64,000 nt of DNA from JAAELZ01 sp965209105 (GTDB lineage: Bacteria > Pseudomonadota > Gammaproteobacteria > Arenicellales > Poriferihabitantaceae): positions 1-64,000 of the forward strand of contig CBDBQB010000039.1 in assembly GCA_965209105.1 (NCBI GenBank), read 5' to 3'. The notes under the pieces were generated by a model that did not search any database, had not been told where the DNA came from, and worked only from the letters and a program-made list of their open reading frames with translations. Below are positions 34,764 to 43,180 of the stretch, piece after piece. Position 1 is the first letter of the stretch; each line of letters begins with the position of its first letter. A program made the translations under genes and the position numbers.

Positions 34764-35102
34764 CTAATAACCACCCTTGCGGGTACTTTTTGGCAAGCCG
34801 GCGATTTTTCGGCCTTGCTTGCTTGGCGTGCCAGGAAATAAATTGTACATGTCTTTGCTTGAAGGTTTTTTGCCCCAAACTTTGCCCATGTCTTTCATGA
34901 TGGTGCGCTCGTTTGGCTCATTGCCCGCATTTTCAACATGCTCGGCGCGCAGATAGTGGATGACTTCCATATGCGGGTCTGTCAGCGCTAGATTGTCCGC
35001 AGCAGCGATTGCGTGTGCAACTTCCTCGCTCCAATCGTTAATTTCGACTAAGTAACCGTCATCATCTGTATCGATCACATTGCCATTTACTTCAATTGCC
35101 AT
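34764..35102 (-). CDS. DsrC/TusE-family protein lacking all cysteines
   Basis: 112 residues, colinear with TusE: N-terminal D-D-G-Y-L, the W-S-E-E-V-A segment, and Y-N-L-F-P-G-x-P-x-K-Q-G-R-K-I-A-G-L-P-K near the C-terminus. TusE and DsrC carry a persulfide-bearing cysteine second from the end. Here the tail reads S-T-R-K-G-G-Y and the whole protein contains no cysteine, so it cannot relay sulfur in the usual way. Cysteine-free relatives have been proposed to be regulatory. It is monocistronic, ending at the bidirectional terminator. Confidence 0.88.
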   Translation of the reverse strand: MAIEVNGNVIDTDDDGYLVEINDWSEEVAHAIAAADNLALTDPHMEVIHYLRAEHVENAGNEPNERTIMKDMGKVWGKKPSSKDMYNLFPGTPSKQGRKIAGLPKSTRKGGY

Positions 35103-35421
35103 GTTTAACCTCGTTAAGCGATAAATTCGGGCAATTCTCTCTACTTTTACCTAATTTGTCTCTCCCCCATCGGTTATGAGCAGGCTATCCCAGATAGCTA
35201 GGAGGCGCGCTTAATTAACAGCATTGTCTCTGCCACAGCTGGTATCAAGTCAGTCAAGTATTTGTGAGCGCCGTCGGATCATTGCCTAAAATCGATTGAT
35301 AACGCAGCTGGGCAAAAATAGCTTGAATAGAATCAGTGTATCTAATTGAGAGCGCCCCCTAGTCTAGATACCTAGTCTAGATAGTCCCGCCTCGTTCATG
35401 TATGCGTGATAACCTATCTTG
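35103..35421. other. 319-bp intergenic region with short repeats
   Basis: Divergent region between the DsrC-like gene and the acyltransferase. It contains a hairpin GCTATC/GATAGC (35184-35189 with 35193-35198) and an exact 13-bp tandem direct repeat (CCTAGTCTAGATA at 35358-35370 and 35371-35383), 39 bp before the acyltransferase start. No gene or RNA was recognised. Confidence 0.6.
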
Positions 35422-36771
35422 ATGGAGCATCAGGACTCAAAGGTATTGACGGTTTTCTGGCATCATTTTTGTCGAATTGTAGTCGCTGTCTTTTACCGGC
35501 GATTTGAGGTCAGCGGATTAGAAGGTTTGCCGCCCAACAAGGGCGTGATTTTGTGCGCCAACCATGTCAATGCACTGGCGGATCCGGTCATCGTCCAAGC
35601 TGCCTTTTCGTCGCTTATTCATCCTTTGGCTCGCAGTGGCCTATTCGCCAACCCCCTGCTTAAACCTTGGCTGGCGATGACCGGGGCCGTTCCCATCTAT
35701 CGACCCGGGGATAAAGACAGTGACGTGGCTAAAAATAAAGACTCATTTTCACGTTGTTACGCCTTACTCAAGCAAGCGCATACGCTCATCATTTTCCCAG
35801 AAGGACAGAGTCATTCAGATTCACATTTGCATCGCCTTAAGTCGGGCGCCGCGCGTTTGACCCTCGGTGCCAAAGATGTCAATGGCTTTGCACCAGAGGT
35901 CATTCCTGTGGGCTTAAACTTCAGCCGTAAAGGTCGCTTTCGGGGCGATGTATTGGTCAATATTGGTGTAGCGATAGATTTAAGTTTATCCGACGATTTG
36001 ACGCCCCGTCAGACAGTCCGGGAGGTCAATGATCGCATTACTGAGGGTTTAAAAGCCGTGACGATTAACGCCGATTCGTGGGGTGATATTGATTTAGTCA
36101 GGCGCTTGGAGCGATTTTTCGCAATGCGCCAAGGCAAGGTAAGAAAGGCTAATCTTGCGCAAAAGTTTTCAGCATTTCAGCGTCTGGTTGCTGCTCAGAA
36201 GCTGTTGCGCGAACACGAGCCGGAGAAAGTACGCGCGGTGACTAACAAGCTACGTTCCTACGAGCGTTTGATCAGCAGGTTGGGGATTAAAGACTATCAT
36301 TTGACACTTAATTACCGGCCATGGTTTGTGCTTGTACAGAGTATTCGTATTTTGCTTACCCTAGTGTTTGGCGTGCCTTTACTTCTTTTTGCCATGATTA
36401 ATAGCGGTGTGCCGTATCGATTAACAAGTGACTTAAGTAAGCGCTTGGCCAAGGGTAGGGATCAATATGATTCGGCTAAAATTGTGCTCGGTGCATGTAT
36501 GTTTTTTTTGTTCTGGGGGGCGCAGATTATCGCGATTCATCATTGGTTTGGACTAAACTGGGCATGGGTTTATAGCCTGTCGCTTGCGACCAGTGCGGCC
36601 GTTGCACTGAGAATGCGTGGACAAGCCGCCTATATAAAAGAAGATATCCGCGTGTTTTTTATGTTGATACGTAAACAGAAGATAAAAGCCTTGTTATTGG
36701 AAAAACGCCACGATATTGAAGTCGCTTTGGCAAGTCTTGTGCGCATCGCCAAACGCCTTTCAAAACCATGA
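35422..36771 (+). CDS. PlsC-domain glycerolipid acyltransferase
   Basis: 449 residues from ATG 35422. The acyltransferase domain (about 35-215) has the catalytic N-H-x5-D (N-H-V-N-A-L-A-D), with five residues between His and Asp as in GPAT-type enzymes, and the second motif F-P-E-G-Q-S-H. Two or three hydrophobic helices occur near 300-390, so the C-terminal half is membrane-embedded. It probably acylates glycerol-3-phosphate or a lysophospholipid at the inner membrane. Its TGA overlaps the next gene's ATG by 4 bp. Confidence 0.88.
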   Translation: MEHQDSKVLTVFWHHFCRIVVAVFYRRFEVSGLEGLPPNKGVILCANHVNALADPVIVQAAFSSLIHPLARSGLFANPLLKPWLAMTGAVPIYRPGDKDSDVAKNKDSFSRCYALLKQAHTLIIFPEGQSHSDSHLHRLKSGAARLTLGAKDVNGFAPEVIPVGLNFSRKGRFRGDVLVNIGVAIDLSLSDDLTPRQTVREVNDRITEGLKAVTINADSWGDIDLVRRLERFFAMRQGKVRKANLAQKFSAFQRLVAAQKLLREHEPEKVRAVTNKLRSYERLISRLGIKDYHLTLNYRPWFVLVQSIRILLTLVFGVPLLLFAMINSGVPYRLTSDLSKRLAKGRDQYDSAKIVLGACMFFLFWGAQIIAIHHWFGLNWAWVYSLSLATSAAVALRMRGQAAYIKEDIRVFFMLIRKQKIKALLLEKRHDIEVALASLVRIAKRLSKP

Positions 36772-37505
36772 GGCGGCTTGCCCTGCGACCGTTGCTCTAC
36801 TGGGTGTTGGCTGGCATCGGCGGGATGCAGGCCTCACTGATGGCAATGACGCCAGTGCGAACAGAGTGCGCAGTGCTATTGCATGGCATGGGCAGGACGC
36901 ATCATTCAATGGGGAAAATTGAACAGCGTTTGAAAAAGGAGGGCTACGCAGTGGTCAATGACTCGTACGCTTCAACTAAGGATAGTATTGCGGACTTGGT
37001 GGCAACGGCCGTCCACAGTGGTGTGCAGGCTTGCGAGCAGGATAATCCCGCGGCGATTCACTTTATTACCCACTCATTGGGCGGGATATTGGTTCGCGCC
37101 TATTTACAAGATCAAGTGCCCGAAAAGCTCGGGAAAATCGTCATGATGGCGCCGCCAAATGGAGGTAGTGAGGTTGCGGACTTAATGAAGGCGACGAGCC
37201 TTTATGAAATGGCAATGGGTCCAGCGGGACAGGCCTTGAGTACGGGAGCAGATGGTTGGCTGCATCAGCTTAAACCGATCGCTGGGGAAATCGGTATTAT
37301 TGCTGGAAATTTTAGCTCGGATCCGTGGTTTTCTCCTTTAATTCCAGGCGAGGATGACGGAAAAGTATCGGTCGAAAGCACGCGCCTTAAGGAGATGAAA
37401 GATTTTTTGATCGTTGATTCAGGGCATACCTTTATCATGAAAAATGACGAGGTAATTGAGCAAATCGTTTATTTCTTAGATCAGGGGATATTCAATAGAA
37501 ATTAG
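36768..37505 (+). CDS. Alpha/beta-hydrolase lipase/esterase, probably exported
   Basis: 245 residues, with an N-terminal hydrophobic segment to about residue 27 that may be a signal peptide. L-L-H-G-M-G-R (36-42) is the oxyanion loop. The nucleophile elbow is T-H-S-L-G-G (serine near residue 104). The catalytic aspartate lies in P-G-E-D-D-G-K-V and the histidine in D-S-G-H-T-F. Coupling to the acyltransferase by a 4-bp overlap suggests lipid remodelling; the substrate is unknown. Confidence 0.86.
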   Translation: MRRLALRPLLYWVLAGIGGMQASLMAMTPVRTECAVLLHGMGRTHHSMGKIEQRLKKEGYAVVNDSYASTKDSIADLVATAVHSGVQACEQDNPAAIHFITHSLGGILVRAYLQDQVPEKLGKIVMMAPPNGGSEVADLMKATSLYEMAMGPAGQALSTGADGWLHQLKPIAGEIGIIAGNFSSDPWFSPLIPGEDDGKVSVESTRLKEMKDFLIVDSGHTFIMKNDEVIEQIVYFLDQGIFNRN

Positions 37506-37536
37506 CCCGAAAGAGTGTCAATTGCTTAAGATTATT

Positions 37537-38973
37537 TTATGGCGAAGAGGGTGTTGTGTCGATAACTTTACCCGGATTCATGATGTTTTTCGGGTCGAGT
37601 GCGCGCTTGATCGCTACCATGGCCTTAAGCGCCACATCGCCTTTATAGTGTTTTATTAGATCACGTTTGAGCAAACCCACCCCATGTTCAGCGCTGAATG
37701 AGCCGCCAAACTGGTGAACTATATCAAGCACAATTTTATGCACAGTTTCGCGTTGTGCCATAAATTCATCAGCCTTCGAATCTCGGGCTTGGCAAATATT
37801 ATAGTGAATATTTCCGTCACCGACGTGGCCGAAGGGATAGGGCCTCACGCCGGGTAGCAGGGTGGTGAGCGCATTATCAGCGCATTCGATAAACGCTGGG
37901 ATGGAGGCGATAGGCACGGACACATCGTGCTTGATGCTTGCGCCTTCACGCTTTTGCGCGGACACTAATTTTTCACGAAGTGCCATGAAATGTTTAGCCT
38001 GCGCAATCGTTTGGGCGATGATTGCATCAGCGATTAAGCCCTGCTCTAGCGTGCTGTGCAAAATATCAGAGAACTGGTCATTGAGGGCTGACTCCGAAAG
38101 TTCGCTATGGACCACCATCAACACCATCCAAGGGTAATTCGATTCAAACGGTTCCGTGTGTTCTGGAAAATGCTGAGAGGTCAATTCAACGGCAATCCGG
38201 GGGATCAGCTCAAAGCTTGTAATGCGATCCCCGCAGTCTTCCCTAAGTTTGTTATAGGCCGCGATGACTGCGGGCAGGTCTGCCATGGCGAGTAGTGCGG
38301 TCGCCGACGAATGCGGCAGCGGGAATAGTTTCAGTGTGGCCTGCGTGATGATGCCTAGCGTACCTTCTGCGCCAATCAATAAATGCATTAGCGAATAACC
38401 CGTGTTGTCTTTGCGTAGCCCATTGAGGTCTGAATAAACACTGCCGTCGGCTAATACCGCTTCAATCCCTAGACACAGATCTCTCGCATTGCCGTAATGC
38501 AGCACATTTATTCCACCCGCATTGGTCGATAAAGTACCCCCGATTTGGCAACTGCCTTCTGCCCCGAGACTCAGTGGAAATAATCGATAGCTGTCTGCTG
38601 CGGCCTGTTGTATTTTCGCAAGAATACATCCAGCTTGCACCGTCATTGAATAATTCTCAGCATCAACTCGTTTAATCGCATTGAGTTTTTCAAGTGACAA
38701 AATAATTTGCCTATCGCTGGATACCGCGCCACCACACAGCCCCGTATTTCCGCCCATCGGGACGATGCCGATATCCCGCTGTGCGCATACTTTTACGCAA
38801 TCGCTCACCGCCTTGGTGGAGCCAGGGGTGATCACTGCTAAGCAGGTGCTTTCAAACAAACCGCGTTGTTCGACGAGGTAGCCGGCAGTGTCTGTGGAAG
38901 ATTGCAGGATGTTTTCGCTGCCAATGATGGCGATGAGCGCTTCAATCGCAGCGGTATCAGAAGGCATCGTCAC
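37537..38973 (-). CDS. FAD-linked 2-hydroxyacid dehydrogenase (GlcD/D-2HGDH type)
   Basis: 478 residues. The PCMH-type FAD domain shows P-M-G-G-N-T-G-L-C-G-G (72-82) and L-G-A-E-G-S-C-Q-I-G-G. The C-terminal oxidase domain has H-D-V-S-V-P, the metal-site G-H-V-G-D-G-N-I-H-Y-N and A-E-H-G-V-G. This fits D-lactate, glycolate or D-2-hydroxyglutarate oxidation, feeding electrons to the chain; the exact substrate is unresolved. It lies 3 bp after the ppk2 stop in the same operon. Confidence 0.92.
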   Translation of the reverse strand: MTMPSDTAAIEALIAIIGSENILQSSTDTAGYLVEQRGLFESTCLAVITPGSTKAVSDCVKVCAQRDIGIVPMGGNTGLCGGAVSSDRQIILSLEKLNAIKRVDAENYSMTVQAGCILAKIQQAAADSYRLFPLSLGAEGSCQIGGTLSTNAGGINVLHYGNARDLCLGIEAVLADGSVYSDLNGLRKDNTGYSLMHLLIGAEGTLGIITQATLKLFPLPHSSATALLAMADLPAVIAAYNKLREDCGDRITSFELIPRIAVELTSQHFPEHTEPFESNYPWMVLMVVHSELSESALNDQFSDILHSTLEQGLIADAIIAQTIAQAKHFMALREKLVSAQKREGASIKHDVSVPIASIPAFIECADNALTTLLPGVRPYPFGHVGDGNIHYNICQARDSKADEFMAQRETVHKIVLDIVHQFGGSFSAEHGVGLLKRDLIKHYKGDVALKAMVAIKRALDPKNIMNPGKVIDTTPSSP

Positions 38974-38976
38974 CCC

Positions 38977-39837
38977 TTAATTGTTTTCGCTTAAGAGCTG
39001 GGCCTTGTAGTCTTCAAACAAAGAGGTGTCAGCTTCTGGGTAGTGAATATCGAGGCTGCTCAATTTGTCAACAATGATACTGGCGATGTGTGCGCGCATC
39101 CAAAGTTTGTTGTCTGCTGGGACTGCGTACCAAGGCGCAAACTCAGTGCTTGTTGCATTAATCATAGACTCATACGCTTGCATATACTTATCCCACAAGG
39201 CGCGTTCTTTTAGGTCACCGCCGGAGAATTTCCAATATTTTTTCGGGTCATTTAAGCGGTCTAGAAAGCGCTTTTTTTGTTCTTCCTTTGAAACATTTAA
39301 CCAGAACTTCAAAACGATAGTTCCGTTTTTGACGAGATGTCGTTCATGCTCGACAATTGACAGATAGCGTTCTGTCCAGAGCTGCTCAAGATTTGCTGCT
39401 TCGGGCAATCGCTGGTATTTCAAAAATTCTGGGTGGACTCGCACGACCAATGTTTCTTCGTAGTAACTACGATTGAAAATGCCGATGCGGCCGCGTTCTG
39501 GGAGACGTATCGCGCTACGCCATAGAAAGTCATGGTCCAATTCAAGCTTAGAGGGCTGTTTAAACGACGACACTTGAAAACCAGCCGGGTTAACGCCTTT
39601 GGTGACGGCGCGGATCGTGCTGTCTTTCCCTGCTGCATCCATTGCTTGAAAGATCAATAATACGGAATATTGATCATGCGCATAGAGCTTGCGCTGAAGT
39701 TTGGCGAACTGAGCCGTCAGTGATTTAAGCTGCTTTTTGAGCGATTGATCGCTGGCTGGTTTTGGCGGCGAGGTGAGGGACGCTGAAATTTTAAATTCAG
39801 CGTTGGGGTTGACCCAGTAAGACGGAGACTTAGACAT
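38977..39837 (-). CDS. Polyphosphate kinase 2 family protein
   Basis: 286 residues. Walker A is A-M-D-A-A-G-K-D-S (65-73). The Walker B/lid region is G-R-I-G-I-F-N-R-S-Y-Y-E-E near 115-127, followed by R-V-H-P-E and K-F-W-L-N-V-S-K-E-E-Q. PPK2 enzymes transfer phosphate between polyphosphate and nucleotides. The length and one-domain form fit class I/III enzymes, which phosphorylate ADP or AMP. It is first in an operon with the FAD dehydrogenase. Confidence 0.94.
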   Translation of the reverse strand: MSKSPSYWVNPNAEFKISASLTSPPKPASDQSLKKQLKSLTAQFAKLQRKLYAHDQYSVLLIFQAMDAAGKDSTIRAVTKGVNPAGFQVSSFKQPSKLELDHDFLWRSAIRLPERGRIGIFNRSYYEETLVVRVHPEFLKYQRLPEAANLEQLWTERYLSIVEHERHLVKNGTIVLKFWLNVSKEEQKKRFLDRLNDPKKYWKFSGGDLKERALWDKYMQAYESMINATSTEFAPWYAVPADNKLWMRAHIASIIVDKLSSLDIHYPEADTSLFEDYKAQLLSENN

Positions 39838-39890
39838 ATGCAGGGATTGTAGGCCTCGTGCAACGCTTTATCTAGTCATCTAAAAACAAA

Positions 39891-39920
39891 AAAGCCCGAC
39901 GAGTCAACTCATCGGGCTTT
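39891..39920. terminator. Bidirectional intrinsic terminator
   Basis: A 14-bp stem with one G-U-type mismatch: AAAGCCCGACGAGT (39891-39904), loop CA, and ACTCATCGGGCTTT (39907-39920), with A- and T-rich flanks. In context it ends the small glycine-rich gene on the minus strand and precedes ppk2. Confidence 0.9.
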
Positions 39921-39942
39921 GATAGCAAAAAAGGATTTTGGA

Positions 39943-40224
39943 CTACTTGCCCAGCATACGCTTTACAAGGCCAATGATGACCATGAGTACGCCACCGCCA
40001 ACACCGCCACCGGCAACTTGACTGATAATACCCGCCAAATCCATGCCGCCGCTGCCCGCCATATTTGCCATGCCGAGGAGTTGACCGCCTAAACCGCCGC
40101 CCAATATTCCAGCGATCGAGTTGCCCGCTGTGCCTAGGCTTAACTTGCTAAATAGTTTGCCGACAATGTTACCACCCGCTGCACCACTGATAAGCTGAAT
40201 AATAATCGGTAATAATGCTTCCAT
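39943..40224 (-). CDS. Small glycine-rich hydrophobic protein
   Basis: 93 residues, with Gly and Ala dominating (G-G-G-L-G-G, A-G-G-G-V-G-G-G-V). It has one or two hydrophobic stretches, the last near 75-90 before a basic K-R-M-L-G-K end. There is no signal peptidase site and no domain family I recognise; glycine-zipper-like membrane association is plausible. It has its own extended -10 promoter at 40359 and a terminator at 39891, so it is a self-contained unit. Confidence 0.75.
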   Translation of the reverse strand: MEALLPIIIQLISGAAGGNIVGKLFSKLSLGTAGNSIAGILGGGLGGQLLGMANMAGSGGMDLAGIISQVAGGGVGGGVLMVIIGLVKRMLGK

Positions 40225-40311
40225 TTTGTTTCCTCAAAGTATTGTTTATTTTATTTAAGGCGCCTGATGAATTTAATGTATCCATCTATAAATCGCCCCT
40301 TAGAACATATC

Positions 40312-40328
40312 GTTTGAACTGTTCAAAC
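40312..40328. promoter_or_regulatory. 17-bp dyad in the leader of the glycine-rich gene
   Basis: GTTTGAA-CTG-TTCAAAC is a perfect 7-bp inverted repeat. It lies about 24-40 nt downstream of the predicted start site, so it could be a repressor operator or a leader hairpin. Confidence 0.4.
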
Positions 40329-40358
40329 TATCCACTAAAACTAATTATGAATGTGATA

Positions 40359-40367
40359 ATTATAGCA
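40359..40367 (-). promoter_or_regulatory. Extended -10 promoter for the glycine-rich gene
   Basis: Read on the minus strand this is TGC-TATAAT, a consensus extended -10 element. No good -35 is present, as is usual for this promoter class. It directs transcription into 40224-39943. Confidence 0.55.
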
Positions 40368-40397
40368 CAAACGGACAAAACGCTCGGTCAGCGGGGT

Positions 40398-41831
40398 CTA
40401 TTCAACGTTTCCAGCATTTTTGACCGCCAATCCATCCGCTTGAGAAGGGTCGAACCACTTTAATTTATCTTGTAGTGTGACGACCTTACCGATGATGATC
40501 AGCGTGGGTGCCACGACTTTTTCTGCGCTGACCTTGGCATGTAGGGTACTGAGCGTGGCGGTAATGACCCGCTGATTTTTTGTTGTGCCCTGCTGAATGA
40601 GCGCAGCCGGCATGTCGTCTGGCACGCCGTGTTCGATCAGTTTTTGACTGATAATTTCTAAGCCAGTCAGCCCCATATAGATAACCACGGTTTGATTCGG
40701 CTGGCTCAATAGCTGCCAGTTCAAATTAAAGCTATTGTTTTTAAGGTGGCCAGTCACAAATGACACGGATTGCGAAAACTCGCGATGGGTCAGCGGGATA
40801 CCCGCGTAGGCTGCGCAGCCCGCGGCAGCCGTTACCCCAGGAACTACTTGAAATGAGATGCCTTCGTGGAACAGATCTTTGATTTCCTCACCACCGCGTC
40901 CAAAAATGAATGGGTCTCCCCCCTTTAGCCGCAGTACGCGCTTGCCTTGCTTGGCAAGGCGTACCAGCAAGCGATTAATATCTTCTTGTGGGACACTATG
41001 GTTCGACTTTTCTTTTCCGACGTAAATTTTTTCTGCATCGCGTCTGACCATCTCGACAATTTCCTCTGAGACGAGGCGGTCATAAAGCACCACATCAGCG
41101 CGCTGCATTAAACGTAAGGCGCGGAAGGTAAGTAAGTCCGGATCGCCCGGCCCTGCGCCGACCAAATAAACTTCGCCTGCTTCGTCTAGATGAGAGTCAT
41201 CAACGCTCTCTAGGGTGGCTTGAAGTAAACTTTCTGCTTCCCTATCACGGCCTGAAAATACTAATTCGGGTACTTTGCCTTCCAGCGTGCGTTCCCAAAA
41301 TTTTCGTTTTTGTTCGACATCCGAAAATTTCGCTTGTAGTGTAGTGCGATATTTTTGAACCAAGGTTGCAAGACGGCCATAGCTGGCAGGAATGAGTGTT
41401 TCTAATCGAGCGCGAATCATCCTCGCCAATACTGGCGAGGCACCGCCCGTCGAGACAGCGATCACCACGGGTGAGCGATCGACAATTGACGGCATAATAA
41501 AGCTACATAATTCTGGATGATCCACAACATTAACTGGAATATTGCGAGCCTTCGCTTGTTCTGACACAGATTGATTAACCTTCGCATCGTCCGTGGCCGC
41601 AATGACGACTCGATAATGCTGAACGAGCTCATCTTGATAGCTGTCTTCGATATGTTCAATGTCGCCGTTGTCTTTAAGCTTGCTTAGGCCCTCTTCTAGC
41701 GTTGGAGAAATGATACTGACCCGGGCGCCTGCTTTGAGCAGTAAACCTACTTTGCGCGCTGCGACTGCACCCCCCCCAACGACCAAGGCAGGCTCCCCCT
41801 TCAAACGGAGAAATATGGGTAAGAAGTCCAT
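40398..41831 (-). CDS. cysG: Sirohaem synthase, trifunctional
   Basis: 477 residues. The N-terminal NAD-dependent dehydrogenase/ferrochelatase part has G-G-G-A-V-A-A-R-K-V-G (19-29). The C-terminal uroporphyrinogen-III methyltransferase begins V-Y-L-V-G-A-G-P-G-D-P-D-L-L-T and holds G-G-D-P-F-I-F-G-R-G-G-E-E and V-P-G-V-T-A-A. It makes sirohaem from uroporphyrinogen III for sulfite or nitrite reductases. It follows the Sel1 gene by 23 bp. Confidence 0.97.
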   Translation of the reverse strand: MDFLPIFLRLKGEPALVVGGGAVAARKVGLLLKAGARVSIISPTLEEGLSKLKDNGDIEHIEDSYQDELVQHYRVVIAATDDAKVNQSVSEQAKARNIPVNVVDHPELCSFIMPSIVDRSPVVIAVSTGGASPVLARMIRARLETLIPASYGRLATLVQKYRTTLQAKFSDVEQKRKFWERTLEGKVPELVFSGRDREAESLLQATLESVDDSHLDEAGEVYLVGAGPGDPDLLTFRALRLMQRADVVLYDRLVSEEIVEMVRRDAEKIYVGKEKSNHSVPQEDINRLLVRLAKQGKRVLRLKGGDPFIFGRGGEEIKDLFHEGISFQVVPGVTAAAGCAAYAGIPLTHREFSQSVSFVTGHLKNNSFNLNWQLLSQPNQTVVIYMGLTGLEIISQKLIEHGVPDDMPAALIQQGTTKNQRVITATLSTLHAKVSAEKVVAPTLIIIGKVVTLQDKLKWFDPSQADGLAVKNAGNVE

Positions 41832-41854
41832 CGCTATGGTTTCCTAGCAGCCAC

Positions 41855-42316
41855 CTAGGCTAGCTCATCGGCTTTATCTTCAAAGCCTGCATGGTTGTAC
41901 CACTGTTTAGCCAGTTCAATATCTTTCGGCACGACCTTGCCTTGTTCGTACATCATCGCCAGCGTGGTTGCTGATCCAGCCATGCCTTGTTCGGCGGCCT
42001 TGCTAAACCACTTGATGGCTTTTTCGCCGTTTTGTTCAACGCATTCGCCTTCTAAATACATAAAGCCTAGGCCGTGCTGAGCGAGCGCATGGCCTTGCTC
42101 GCTCGCGGCCTTCATCATTTTATAAGCCTGCATTTCATTTTTGACCACGCCCAGCCCATTTTGCAACATAATGGCGATACGGTATTGAGCCTCTGGGTCA
42201 CCCTTTTCCGAAAATGGGTTTAATAAGCGCATTGCTTTAGAAAATTCGCGAGATTCGAATGCTAAAACCCCGCTGGCCATGCTCATGGCATCATCGTCTG
42301 AATATTTTGTCATCAT
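41855..42316 (-). CDS. Sel1-repeat protein
   Basis: About 153 residues from the Met pair at 42313-42316; a longer start at 42361 adds 15 residues without conservation. Three Sel1-like repeats are seen: D-P-E-A-Q-Y-R-I-A-I-M-L-Q-N-G-L-G-V, H-A-L-A-Q-H-G-L-G-F-M-Y-L-E-G and G-S-A-T-T-L-A-M-M-Y-E-Q-G. These fold into a superhelix for protein binding. There is no signal peptide, so it is probably cytosolic. It is upstream of cysG on the same transcript; no functional link is evident. Confidence 0.85.
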   Translation of the reverse strand: MMTKYSDDDAMSMASGVLAFESREFSKAMRLLNPFSEKGDPEAQYRIAIMLQNGLGVVKNEMQAYKMMKAASEQGHALAQHGLGFMYLEGECVEQNGEKAIKWFSKAAEQGMAGSATTLAMMYEQGKVVPKDIELAKQWYNHAGFEDKADELA

Positions 42317-42468
42317 TACTCGCCTAAAATTATCAGCCTGAATATAAGCGTTGGATGCCATTCACACCATAGACCGATTTAGGGGCGCGACTTACCCCAT
42401 ACAGGCGTCAGGCGTCATCTGCGCATTCAACCCCGCGCGGAAGGTTAAAGAAGTCTCCTTGAGTGCGA

Positions 42469-42530
42469 TTACATTTCGTTACATATCGTTACGTGCAAGA
42501 AAAGCTTTGAAAGCTTGGAATCGCTACATT
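42469..42530 (+). promoter_or_regulatory. 10-bp-phased TTAC repeats and -10 before the Spy-like gene
   Basis: TTAC occurs at 42469, 42479 and 42489, exactly one helical turn apart, within the pattern G-A/G-T-T-A-C. A TACATT -10-like box is at 42525-42530, with no good -35. Direct repeats on one DNA face upstream of a weak promoter are how OmpR-family regulators bind. The regulator encoded at 43181 is the obvious candidate. Confidence 0.55.
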
Positions 42531-42572
42531 GCACACTCCATTAACCAACATTAATTGAACGGGATATTTATC

Positions 42573-43085
42573 ATGAACAAACTCAATAAAACTGTTATCG
42601 CTTTACTTGCAACCATCGGATTGACTGGCGCAGCCTTGGCAGCATCAGGCGATTATTGTGATCGATCTGGAAAATCTGGCCACCGCGGCGCTCATATGCT
42701 TAAAAAGATGGGTGAGAAGTTAGACCTAAATGATTCACAAACCGCACAACTCGAGGCGCTTAAGGAGAAAATCAAAGAAACTAAAATGGCTAAGCGTGAA
42801 GGCAAGGCTGACAAAAAGGCAGCATTCATGGCGCTTTTTGGAGATCGATTTGATGAATCACAAGCGATCAATATGTTGCAGCAGCGAGCCACAGATATGA
42901 ATCAAAATGCGCCGGAGATGATCGCTGCTTTTGGCAGTTTTTACAATGCTTTAGATGCTGGGCAGCGAGATAAGTTACGCGAGATGGTTCAAAAACGTGG
43001 TGGTTTTTCTTGGATGGGCTTTGGTGGTCGCGGGCATCACAAAAAAGGTGGTAAGCGGAATAAAGCAGAACGTTCAGATTCATAA
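42573..43085 (+). CDS. Periplasmic Spy/CpxP-like protein
   Basis: 170 residues from ATG 42573; an upstream TTG adds six residues. The Sec signal is cleaved near A-L-A-A. The mature part is basic and helical, with L-D-L-N-D-S-Q-T-A-Q-L-E-A-L-K near 48-62 and L-D-A-G-Q-R-D-K-L-R-E-M near 132-143, both variants of the LTxxQ motif of Spy and CpxP. The tail is rich in Gly, His and Lys. It is a likely envelope-stress chaperone, or an inhibitor of the kinase two genes downstream. Confidence 0.85.
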   Translation: MNKLNKTVIALLATIGLTGAALAASGDYCDRSGKSGHRGAHMLKKMGEKLDLNDSQTAQLEALKEKIKETKMAKREGKADKKAAFMALFGDRFDESQAINMLQQRATDMNQNAPEMIAAFGSFYNALDAGQRDKLREMVQKRGGFSWMGFGGRGHHKKGGKRNKAERSDS

Positions 43086-43114
43086 ATCGTTATCCAAAAA
43101 GACTTCCTCAGCTT

Positions 43115-43142
43115 CCATCCACCGAAAGGTGGATGGTTTTTT
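43115..43142 (+). terminator. Intrinsic terminator after the Spy-like gene
   Basis: CCATCCACC (43115-43123) and GGTGGATGG (43128-43136) form a perfect 9-bp stem closed by a GAAA tetraloop and followed by six T. It separates the Spy-like gene from the regulator gene and could make the two-component genes a lower-expressed tail of the same transcript. Confidence 0.93.
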
Positions 43143-43180
43143 GTGTCACCTTTATCGAGTGAAGCCCGTAGAATAGTGCG

